A DNA stretch of 64,000 nucleotides from Sorex araneus (lineage: Eukaryota > Chordata > Mammalia > Eulipotyphla > Soricidae): assembly GCF_027595985.1 (NCBI RefSeq), contig NC_073312.1, positions 4,427,051-4,491,050 on the forward strand. Direction: 5' to 3'. The first letter of the stretch is position 1, and the number at the start of each line of letters is the position of its first letter. The translations under genes and the position numbers were made by a program. The notes below the pieces were generated by a model. That model ran no database searches and was not told the DNA's origin. It saw only the letters and a program-made list of their open reading frames with translations. Shown piece after piece: positions 36,901 through 48,900 of this stretch.

Positions 36901-39900
36901 AAAATTTTTTTTAATTTTTTAAATAAAAATTTGGAATTCAAAGAGTCGTCCAGTACTCATGTCATTCACCATCCAATCAAGTGCAAAAAGCTCTTCCAAC
37001 TTCAAAGTACACATTTTAAATACTACATTGTTAAATCATGCTCCATGGATGTGAAACCAACTTATGTTTGTCACTGGTCCTGGTTTGGGCCACACCAGCA
37101 GTGCTCAGAGGAACCTGCGAGGCGAGCCCCTGCCCGCTGGACTCCTCTCCAGCCCTGAACGCCAACTCCACATCTTTAGAATCCCGCTGTCCTAAGGCAG
37201 GCCGACAGAGTTGGCACCATCTGGCCCGTTCTCTTCAACAACCAGGAAGATTAAGACGGTGAAAGGGGAGAAGAGAAAACAAAGACAAGACTCTCAGGGG
37301 CTGGAGAGACAGTACAGCGGGGAGGGCGTTTGCCTTGCACGCGGCCGACCCGGGTTCAAATCCCAGCATCCCATATGGTCCCCTGAGCACCGCCAGGGGT
37401 AATTCCTGAGTGCATGAGCCAGGAATGATCCCTGTGCATTGCCGGGTGTGACCCAAAAAGCAAAAAAGAAAAGAAAAGAAAAGACCCTCGAAAGATTCCT
37501 ACAAGGTTCCTACCTTGCCACTATCTTCTAGCCAAAGACAACAAGAGAACCCAGAGGGCCGAACTGGAGCAGGTGCTCAGTTCTCAGAGGGGCTGCCGGC
37601 TGCGCCTCCCTCACACCACGAGCCACCGAGACCCAGAAACAGGCTTGCCCCCGCCCTGTCCATCCGGCACTCTGCTGACGCGTCTGAAGGCGACCCTCGC
37701 TTCTGTGGTCGGGAAAACGGCACCTCGGCGACCCCCCAGTGGCCTTTAGCTCCCTCTCCCCGTCTCCCCAGCCCCCAGTCCCTCCCCGTCCTCCGGCACC
37801 TGCCTGAGCGCTCCCCCACAGCCAGCCCGCCGCCGTCTCCCGCCTGGCTACGTGGCGCCTTTCAGTGCCGCCACCCGCCGCTCCTTCTGCCTGGGGGAGA
37901 CTCACAGGCTCTGCGGCTCCTCGTCCCGCCCCCACTCTGCCCTACGTCCTCCCTAGCCTGACTGTGGGGCAAGTCGCTGTCCCCCTCCGTGGGTCACTCT
38001 TGGAGACATCACCAAGTCCGACTCCGCTGACTCTTGTCACTTCAGAGCGACAAAGGCAGGTGGGGGGCAGAGCACACAGCAGCTGGGCCCAGGCTCTGCA
38101 GACCACCGGCCTGGGCTCCAGCCCCAGCACTCCCCCGACCCTGCCGGGAGTGATGCCCAAGCAGCGTGTGGCCCACCCCCCACGGCCCCAGAGAAAGGTG
38201 GCGGGGAGAGCAGAAACCACGAGAGTGGATCTGGCTTTGATGCCTAGAAAAGTTTAAAATAAAAAATGATTACACACGGTAACTTTAAAATAAAGTAATG
38301 TAAGGAATTAACTTACTCAAATATGTTAGAGGCTCACACATAATTCAAGTTTTATCACTTACGTAGTATGTCTTTCTGCTTAGAAACATAAATATTACAT
38401 TTAATCTACATTCACCCAAGTTACGAATCATTCTGAAGGGGCCGGAGCAATGCTACAGCAGGGAGGGCACTCGCCTTGCATGCACATGACCCAATTAGAT
38501 CCCTGGTGCCCCAAACATAGGGTCCCAGAGCCCGTCAGGCATGACCCCTGAGCGGAGAGCCAGGAGTGAGTCTGAGCTGGGTGGCCCAGAAATAAAGCAG
38601 AATAAAACATCCTACAGAGCTGGGAATACAGCGTGAGGGTTTCCGCACTGCTCGTGGTCACGCTGGGCTCACCCCCAGCCCCAGGAGCGGTCCCCGAGCA
38701 CCACACGCACAAACAGGAAACAAGCAGAACCCGGCAGGCAGGGATGCGGAGCCGCCTCACACCTGCCGGGCACGGGGCTGGATCCTGGCCCCGAGGCTGG
38801 CAAAGACCCTGAGACAGTCTAAGTGAGAGGTTTTAAAAGAGACAAACCTGAATAACGTGCACAGCCCTGACGGAACGGCCCTGGAGTCATCTGTGACGCT
38901 GCCCAAACTGGAGATGGACTTGAAAGACGGGCTTCTATACACTCCCGTGATCAGGGACCCGCGGGAGACGCCGTGACATGTACAGCTCCCAGGCGGCGGG
39001 GGAGACACAGAGAAAGGAGCAGCAATGGACAGGAGAGCAGCCAAAGGCAGGGGCAGGCGAAGGCCTCGGCTAAGATGTCGTGTTCCACAGAGCACCTAAC
39101 TTACCCTTCTGTCCTGGGCCTGGGCGTGTGGATCTGGGCCACACCCAGCGGGGCCTGGGGGTCAGGAGGGCCCAGCGCTGAGACAACCCAGCCAAGCCTC
39201 TGTACTCTCACCCGCCCTGTACCGAACTTCTCCACAGATTTTGGAATTTCTCAAAATAAAAGTTTAGGGGCTGGAGTGATAGCATAGCACAGTAAGGGTA
39301 GGGCATTTGCTTTGCACGCAGCTGACCCGGGTTCGATTCCCAGAATCCCATATGGTCCCCTGAGCACCGCCAGGAGTAATTCCTGAGTGCAGAGCCAGGA
39401 GTAACCCCTGAGCATCGCTGGGTGTGACCCAGAAACCAAAAAAAAAAAAAAAAAAAAGAAAGAAATAAAAGTTTAATGAAGAAAGAGGTGGAGGTGGTTA
39501 TCTTTGAAAACAGAATCGGAGGTGCAGACAAGAAAAAGAACTATCATTTTTACTTACAAGTATACTTGATTTTTAATCTACATGAAAAATTACCTTAATA
39601 AAATGCTAAAATGAAAGCTATTTTATAGAAATCCATGAACTCTGCTAGCCTAAGTATTTGTTTTGAGGCATATGTTAGTGCAGGAAGAAAGGTGGAGTCG
39701 AAAATATGTGCCCGGAGTTGGAGGTTCTTTGTTCTCTTCAGCACCTCTTTGACGCTCTTGAAGACATTCCACACTGCTCTCTTCCTCCTGTGCAGTTCTG
39801 GCACCAAATCGTTCCTCATGTTGATTTCTCAACCCAGGTACAACATATGCTGCATTCGGAGATGTTCGTTCCATTGAGAGCAAATGGAGCTTCAGGGACC

Positions 39901-42900
39901 AATTCGTTTTTCATGAACATTGTCTTGTTGAGATTAAGCTGCAATCCGACCTTTCCACACTCGTGGTTGAAGTCGGTCAGCATTTGTGCCGCTTGGCTAA
40001 TGTTTGGCGTTATGAGAACGATGTCATCAGCAAAGCGGAGGTGGTGTAATTGCCGACCGTCTATCTTCACTCCCATTCCTTCCCATTCCAGTCGTCGTAT
40101 GATGTTCTCAAGGGTGGCACTGAAGAGTTTCGGTGAAATGGTATCACCCTGCCGCACCCCTCTCTTTACATCAATGATCACTTCCTTGTAGAATGGGGAG
40201 ATCCTGGTGGTGAATCCACAATACAGCTCACGGAGGATTTTGATATACTGAGTTTGGACGCCCTGTTTGGCCAGGGCTTCGATGACCGCTTCAGTCTCAA
40301 CAGAATCGAAGGCCTTCTTTAAGTCGATGAACGTTAGACAGAGCAGCATCTTGAACTCTCGCAAAACTTCAATGAGTTTGGTCACTGTGTGGATATGGTC
40401 TATCGTGCTGAATCCTCTTCGGAACCTGGCTTGCTTGCATGGTTGTCCTTCGTCTAGTGTTCTGCCTATTCTATTCAGGATGACACGAGTGAACAACTTG
40501 TAGACGACAGACAACAGGCAGATTGGGCGATAGTTGCCGATGCCGTGGATGTCTCCCTTCTTGTACAACAGAACGGTCCTACTGGTTTTCCACTGAGACG
40601 GAACCTTGCATTCAGACAGGTAGCATGTGAAGAGTCGGGCCAGTGTACTGATGAGTACTGGCGGCAGATTCTTCAGGTGTTCGGGTCTGACCTCGTCCGG
40701 ACCAGGTGCTGTTCTCATCTTTACCAGCGAAATGGCGTGTCGGATTTCAGAAGGAAGAATGTTGGGAACGACATATCCATCCTGCGGAATTTGGTATGTG
40801 GGCAGGTGGACGTGGCTGTCAAAGAGATCCGAGTAGAAGTCGTGAATAATCCTCTCCATTGCCTTTCTGGAGGATGTGATAGATCCATCGGGACGTCGGA
40901 GGGCAGTCATCTTGGTCTTGTAGTTGGCGAAGGACAGGCGAGCGCTGCGAATACTTTTCCCAGCTTCTGCTGCACTGGCCAACGCTGCTGCTCTTCTCTC
41001 TTTGAGGTCTTCCTTTATCACATCTCTGCACAGCTTTGTGAGCTCGGACGTTAGCTTGTGGATGCCTGAGGCTCATGCCAAACCACGTTTATGAATGAGC
41101 TCGAGAGTTTCCGAAGACAGGCGTCTGCTTGTGGCTTTCCCACTCTCGGCATTCTTCGCACAGACATGGAGGTGCTGAGCCAGCCGATCGTATTCCTCGT
41201 CGATGTTGTCAAGGGCGGCATCTTCCCACGTTGCTGCAACAGTGCCAAAGAGCTCCCAGTTGGTGGTCATTCTGGGAGTTGCCTTCTTAAGACTTAAATT
41301 TTGCAAACTTTTCTCCCTGCTCTGTGAAGTAGAATTTCGCACAAAGGAGACGGTGGTCCGATCCCGTTTGGAATTTTGGGACAACGGCGACATCGGTCAG
41401 GAAAAACCTTCAATTGAATATGATGTGGTCAATTTCATTGTGGAACTGTCCACCGGGAGACTTCCATGGCCAGCGTTTAGATTCGGCCTTCTGGAACTGT
41501 GAGTTACCATGGATGGTCTTGGTCGACGTGATGAATTCAGACAGTCTCTCACCCTGATTGTTCCATTCTAGGCCATGGGTCCCAATGTGGAGTTCTTCGG
41601 GTGACCTTCTCGGACCTATCTTGGCATTAAAATCACCAACAATGGTCTTGTAGAAGGTGTGGTCTTCTTTATAGAACTTCTCCAGTTCCATGTTGAACCT
41701 CTCAATCTCTTCTTCATCATAGTTGGAAGTTGGTGCGTAGACGATGAAGACAGAAACTGCCGGCAGTGAGCCACATCTATTCAAGCGTAATCGTCCAATT
41801 CAGGTTGTTAGGCATTCAAATGAATCGATGCTGATGGCCAAGTTCGTGTTAACAAGGACACCGACGCCACCAATGCCTCTGTTGTCGCATGTTCCGAGGA
41901 ACAATTCTTCTCCAGTGTCGAAAATGGCATGATGTGCTGGAGAGATAGCACAGCGGGTAGGGCGTTTGCCTTGCACGCGGCCAACCCGGGTTCAAATCCC
42001 AGCATCCCATATGGTCTCCTGAGCACAGCCAGGCGTAATTCCTGAGTGCAGAGCCAGGAGTAACCCATGTGCATCGCCAGGTGTGACCCAAAAAGCCAAA
42101 AAAAAAAAAAAGAAAAGAAACTGAAAATGGCGTGATGTGATTGATGTCTCCTCGTTTCAGTCAGACCAATGATGTCATACTTGATCTTCTGCGCTTGCAC
42201 CATCAGGTCCTCGATGGATGCTTCTGATGCCAGTGTCCGTGCGTTGAAAGTAAAGACAATCATCTTAGTCTTTCTTCATTTTGGCAGTCTCGTTCGTCCC
42301 CAAGGTTTTTTCAGCCTCTCTTTGCTCATCTTTCTTAACGCTGCCGTATTGGGGGCTCTTTCGGTGACAGGTGAATGAGGGCCAACTGTTGTTACTGTTG
42401 TTGGCATATCGAATACGCGACGGGTAGCTTGCTAGGCTCTGCCGTGCAGGCTCAATACTCTCGGTAGCTTGCCGGGCTCTCCGAGAGGGACGGAGGCTTT
42501 TTGGGCGGCCTCCAATCGCCCTTAGAGGTGTTACCATGGTTCACACTAAATTTGAACCCTATCAAATATGGTATGGGAATAATAGGTATTAAGTGTTTTA
42601 TGGTGTGTCGCAAAGCGTCCGCGCGGTCCGGAGAGCAACCTGGAGGGTGGCGGTGTCTGGGTAGTGGATGTAGTGGGGGTCGGCCAGTGAGGTATTTACC
42701 TTGGGTAGGGTGGGGCATCTGGGTTGGACCCCTCCCTCAAATGCCGGGGATTGGAGGAGGCAGACAGAGGATCTTGTTTCTTCCTGCACTAACATAGGCC
42801 TCAGCAACCTGGGCCCTACGCAAGCAGGATGAGAACGCTATTCGGGTATCCCAAAGAGGAATCGAAAGAGCTATGCTGGGAATATCATGTCTCACTCAAG

Positions 42901-45900
42901 TGAGAGACGGAATCCGGAGTTCTGACCTCCGTCGATGGTCAAAAATCAGGGATGCTGTCTCGTTTGCCAGGGCATCAAAAATCAGATGGGCCAGTCATGT
43001 AATGCGATTCAGAGACGACCGCTGGACTACAGCTGTTACTGACTGGATTCCACGGGACGTCAGAAGACCTCGTGGCTGCCCACCAACTAGATGGTCAGAT
43101 TTCTTCGTCAAATCTCTGAGTGAACGATTTGAGGCTCTTTCTGTTCCTGGTGCGAGCAGGTATCACTGGGCTGCACTAGCTCGCGACAGGGACAAATGGA
43201 GATGTTACTGGCGCCCGCTCGAGCAAATCGAAGGTCGACGAGACTACAAGTGATACAAGTGAAGTATTTGTTTTTAAATTTTGTTTAAAAAACATTGGGG
43301 GGGGTCAGAGTGATAGTACAGCAAGTAGGGCATCTGCCTTACATGTGGCTGACCCAGGTTCAATCCCCGGCATCCCATATGGTCCCCCAAGCACCGCCAG
43401 GAGTAATTCCTGAGTGCAGAGCCAGGAGTCGATTCTGAGCATCGCCGGGTGTGACCCAAAAATGGAACAACGGGGGGAGGGAAGAATGGGAGGGCCGAAG
43501 AGACAGGAAAAAGGCATCTGCCATCCTGTGTGGTTCCCAAGCCCCGCCAGGAGTAACCCCTGAGCACTCACAAGTGTGGCCCAAAAACAAAACAAGATAT
43601 TCCGGATTTCACAGCCGTGTTCGGGTCATTCAATCCTCTGCTTTCCTGAAGGCTTGTTGCTGCTGTTGCTTTGCGGGGGAACCCGCCCACCCAGCCAGGG
43701 CTCCCGGAAGCCCAGAGCTCACCCGGCAGTGCCCGGGCACTGGGTGGACCAGGGTGGAACCTGAGCCTTGCACATGCTCAGAGTCCCTGGAGCTACCTCC
43801 TCAGAGGAGTGAGTGGCTTTTAAATAATTAAAGCCATGACTGAAGTCAGCGATGTGTGTTCCAGGTCTGAAATGACACCGCCCTCCTCTCCTCCCCGCGA
43901 GACGTTTACGCACCATCACTAGCTGGCAAGCCCCAGAGCCTTCACTGGTAACAGGAATTGCACCTGATACACTGAGGGCAACCACAGGAGTCCCCTGCTG
44001 GGACTCTAGCTCTGCCCTGGACAGATGAAGAAGGAAAGGAGGGGAGAGGGGCCGGAGGGAGAGAAGAGCTTCCCCTCTCAAGTATCATCTGGCTTTCTGA
44101 GAACTCAGTCACTAAACACTGTGACAGAAAATGTTTTAGGTACAGTGTCCTAAGATCCTAATCCTGACAAAGGCTCAAGGATAAATGAACTCTGGGAAGC
44201 TGCACTGTTGTGCTGCACATCGGTGCCTTTCCCAGCGGTGCTGGACACAGCAAGCACGTGTGCGTGCGTGCGTGCGTGTGTGAGTGTGAGTGTGTGTGTG
44301 TGTGCGCGTTAGGGGGGCTGGGAGCGAGCAGTGAGGCGCAAGCTTGCCGTGCACGCGCAGACAGTTCAACCCTGGGCACCACACAGGGCCCCTCCCACTC
44401 CCTGATCCTTGCCAGCTGTCACCGCTGGGCACAGAGCCAGGAGAGTGCCCTCAAGAAGTATGGTAAGCACCCCCACCCCGCCCCCGGGCCCAAAACCGAA
44501 CCAAGCAACCCGGAAGCAGGCTGGGACGGAAAGACAGCCGTCGGCGCGGCAGCCAGCACCCAGCCACGGCCATACAAGGCGCTGCCGCACTCGGGCGGCT
44601 TCCTCTCCTTTTACGGCTGGCAGAGGCCTGCGCGCCACAGAGCGGCTGCGTCTATTAAAAGCTTTTAATACAATACTCTGGCTGCAACCATGCTACAAGT
44701 GGGTGGGGGAACTCAACTGTTTTCGATGTCAAAGGTAAGTCAGACCCAGGCCTCCCCACCGCCCCGTCAGCCTGTTCACATACGTGAAGTATGTGCTGAG
44801 GGCAAAGGACACTACATCAAAGGGTACCTTTCGGTACAATCCCCCAGCTGTCATCAAGACAAAATCAAGTTTACACTTAAAGTGGTCTATCAACAGCCTG
44901 GAATAAATCCAAAACTTACAAAACTAATGCCTTCAATCCATGAGAACAGGGACCAACTCCATCGAGACCCCGAGTGCAGGAGATGACATCTCAAGCTGGA
45001 ACGCCAGAGCACAGCTCTGCGTCTGCGTGACGACTCAGAAGTGATGCTAGCCAGGAAGGCATTCCACGGTTCGCAAACATTTTCAAAACACTGAGGCTGG
45101 AGCAACAGCCCCGGCAGGTAGCCGCCAACTCAGGTTTGATCCCAGCACCCCGAGCCCGCCGGGAGTAAGCCCTAAGCACCTGTGGATGAGACCCAGAAAC
45201 AAAAACAAACCAAAAAAAGTAAGACATAGAACAACCCATCCAAATGTATGTGGGATATCAAGCCAAAACACAGGTGAACACGAATCCACCCAAATGCCAT
45301 TCTGACACCAAGTTCAAACCACAGGGTGTAATCAGAGTGTGGGAAATATTCTCAATTGTCAGGTTACCTCAGGACATGGTCATCAATTTCATAAAGGACA
45401 TATTTAGCTGACTTTAGAAAAAAGCACTGAAAACAAACATATTCACAGGCCAGCTAACATTCGGAAGTTCAGAAAACAGCCTTTCAACCCTATCAAAGCA
45501 AAAGAAATGTGAAGGTACTACGATGTACAAGAAATACAGATCTGGGGCTGGAGTGATAGCACAGCGGGGAGGGCATTTGCCTTGCACGCGGCCGACCTGG
45601 GTTTGATTCCCAGCATCCCATATGGTCCCCTGAGCACCGCCAGGAGGAATTCCTGAGTGCAGAGCCAGGAGTAACCCTGAGCATCACCGGGTGTGACGCC
45701 AAAAAAAAATTAAAAAAAAAAAAAAAAGGAATAAAGATCTCAGGAGCCAGAGCAGTAACACAGCAGGGAGGGTGGGGCCGTGCACGTGCGTCAATCCCCA
45801 GCACCCCACATGGCCCCGCAGCGCTACCTGAAGTGCTTCCTGAGTGCAGAGCCGGAGGAACCCTGAGCACTGCGGGGTGTGACCATGGGGGGGGGGGGGG

Positions 45901-48900
45901 GGTCACCTGTGACTCCGGTAGCAAACCACTTTCAACCACACCGAAATCTGCACTAATGAAGTGACTTCTGGAAAGGCCCCGGGGCGAGGGCTGGTCTCCA
46001 GGCAAACTCACGACCAGATTCAGGCTCTGAGCTCTCCACACGCCGTCAAGGGCTGACAAATGAACCCCTCACCTAGGTCACAAAGCGCACAGGACCCAGC
46101 CTGACAGCAGACGACGGTGCGGGAGAGCCAGATTCCCCACACGGGCACGAGAAGCTGCGAGTCCTTCGCTTGCCCCGTGCCCCCCACGCGGCTGTTCATG
46201 GACTGAACCCTTCTGGTCCGTGCAGGGTATGGTCCCAAACCCCTGTGTGCACCTGCAACCACGAGAATGCCCAGCGTAGTACCCACTGTTCTTCCCTTAC
46301 AGACCCCTACGCCCAGCCCGTGAGCACACAGAGACGAGCAGCAGGAGCAGCAGACAGACAAGCCCGGAGTAGTCTGCAGAGAGCCGGGCACGGCCGCTGT
46401 CCCTCCCAGGGTCCTGCTGCTTCGCGGAGCCCATGCACAGGGGGATGGATGGATAAAGAAATCATAATCCACAGGCCCTCCCAGCCGACTGATTCAAAGA
46501 GGGGGCTTCGGAAACCCCCGGGCGTTTCTCTGGCGAGCACTGTGGGCCGAGCCTGTGGAGTCTGACGCCATCTCCCAGCGCACAGGGTCTCCAAAGCCGG
46601 GGCCTGAGCTGAAACCGCGTGGTCTGGGGAACGTCCCCCCACCCAGGCCCACACAGCTGGCACCCGGAGTGCGGAGTGGGCTGCGGCTGGAGACACAGAA
46701 CTGACCCACAGTTCTGCTCGAGAACCGTCTGAGAGAACAGAGCCTCGTGGCCCCCTGCCAGCTGCTCTGCTGCGGCCCCTCCCCCAAAGAGCCAGACTGT
46801 CTCCGTCAAGGGGCTGACACTGGCCACGCTCGATGCCTCTGAATCATGCACGATGCTATTTGGGGCCAGGGATGACACAGTGCAGGGAGCACCTGCCTTG
46901 CCCAGCGCCTGCCGCCTGCCCAGCGGCACCCAGTCTGGTCTCGTCCAGACCCCAGCGGCCTGCAGAGCACAAGCCACGTGCACTGTCAACCCCCGGGAGC
47001 ACCAGAGGGAGCACCGCCCCGACCCGGAGCAGCATAATCACCACAGCTGATGGGAGTGTTGAAACCCCCAAACATGTCATCTGGCAGGCACAGGACTAAG
47101 CACACGCGTGACGGCCCGTCAGCACACCAGGAGGAAAAATCCACACAGGCACACGCGTTCTGTTGCTGCAATCCCACTCCAGACTCGGGCGGTACTCCTG
47201 AACACACCCGATGTGAAGCCCGCAGCCCGGAGTACGGGCTATGACTCACAGACCTCAGACGAGTGAGTCCGTGGGCCCGAGTCCCAGCACTGAGAGGAAA
47301 ATTAAGGAGTAATAAAATCTACGAAAGCGCTATTTTAAAGTCACGCAGAGATGAGAAGTTCAGAATGCGTCTCCCAGGCCTGGATCCAGGCGCCCCCCGG
47401 GAACTTCCGGGACGTCCCTGCTTCTCAAGAGGACTTTCCCCGGGGCTGGAGTGAAGGCACGGCGGGCAGCGTGTTTAAGGACCCCAAGGAGTTATCCCTG
47501 AGCCAAGAGCAAGCCCCAGTTCCTCTGGGTGAGGCCCCAAACAAACCCCAAGACAGCACTTCCCCCTTGGCCTCCCTTCCCTGGGGCGGGGGCTGGTGTG
47601 ACCGGGACTCCCTGGGTGACAGGGACTCGCGGTGGCACGACAGGAGCTGCACTCTTCCCACTGAGGGGGTCCCACAGTGCTCGTGGGGGTCCTGCTCCCT
47701 CATCCGGAGGGAGCCACCTGGCGCGCCCCACAGGTCCACCTGCCTGCCTGATGGCAGTGAAGCAGACCAGCCCCGACTCCCCGTCTTTCTGACAGACGGC
47801 GGGCTGCCTCGCCCTGGGCCCAGCCGGGCAGGTCTCAGAGGGAGACACAGCAGCAGAGTCTAAGACCCGTCAGAGACGAGGAAAAGTCAGAGTCCAGGTT
47901 CCTGTTTTCACAAGCGTCTTCAATGGCCTTTTGGGGGGGCAGGGGAGGAGGCAAAGGGATTGGACCACACCCAGTGGTGCTCCTGGCTCTGTGCTCAGCG
48001 ACCACTCCTGGTGGTGCCGGGGGACCACATGGGATGCCAGAGATGAAACCAGGGTTGGCCTCAGGCCAGGCCCACAGCCGCCCGCTGTGCTGTGGCTGCA
48101 GCCCCCACTCCGGACAGCCCCAGGCAGGGAAAGCGTCATCGTGCGTGCAGCCCTCGGGGATTAACTCCTGGCACCTCGTATGGCCCCCCGGGCACAGCCC
48201 CGAGTGACCCCACAGTGCAAAGATAGCCCCAAAACACACAAGCCAAACAGCGGGCTGCTGTGAGCCCAGCAGGCCCAGTACAGAGAGCTGGGAGCCAGGG
48301 ACACAGCCCACCAGGCTCAGGGACGAGGGAAGCAGACAGCTGCCACACGTAGTCAAGGCGACAGGTGCCATGAAGGAAACTGGAACTGGGGCACAGGCTG
48401 CGGGCCAGGCCCGAAAGGTCTCACTGGAAACCATCGTGGAGAACCAAGGAAGGAAGCAATTTCGGGAACCACCAGAGAAAGAGCAGCCCCGCCCCGCCCC
48501 CTCCCCCGGGGTGGGAGACAGTCTGCGGAGCAGGGGTGCAGGGCAGCCCAGGGGCTGGGAGCTGAGCTAGTGACCGCCGTGGGGCAGCTGGGCAGGGAAG
48601 CTAGTGAGGACCGAGGGGCAAGGCAAGTGCAGACACGGGGCTAGTCTGAAGGTGGAGGCAGGAATATCCCTCACAAAGACAGAAAAAGGATGGGGCTGGA
48701 GCAATAGCACAGTGGGGAAGGCGTTTGCCTTACACTCGGCCGACCTGGGTTCGATTCCCAGCATCCCATATGGTCCCCTGAGCACCGCCAGGAGTGATTC
48801 CTGAGTGCAGAGCCAGGAGTAACCCCTGAGCATCGCCGGGTGTGACCCAAAAACAAAAACAAAACAAAACAAAGACAGAAAAAGGAACCGCGAACCCCTG

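Larger units (their letters stand above)
39665..43261 (+). mobile_element. RTE-clade non-LTR retrotransposon, twin-primed near-complete copy
   Basis: Bounded by a 13-bp direct repeat AAGTATTTGTTTT (39652-39664 and 43262-43274). The 5' part (5' UTR, endonuclease, most of the reverse transcriptase ORF) lies inverted at 39665 to about 42776. The 3' part (C-terminal ORF end and 3' tail) follows in direct orientation at about 42777-43261. The two parts meet in the element at the same protein position ([14 protein letters not shown]) and share about 20 bp there. A SOR SINE (41937-42123) interrupts the endonuclease. RTE elements encode one protein with an APE-type endonuclease and reverse transcriptase and end in short tandem repeats rather than poly(A). 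Stops and frameshifts make this copy inactive. The element is antisense to ZRANB1. Confidence 0.92.

Noticed and set aside
37515..37961. Open frames on both strands around 37.5-38.2 kb
   Set aside because: Pro/Ser-rich, no conserved family, and overlapping frames on both strands; likely chance in a GC-rich patch.
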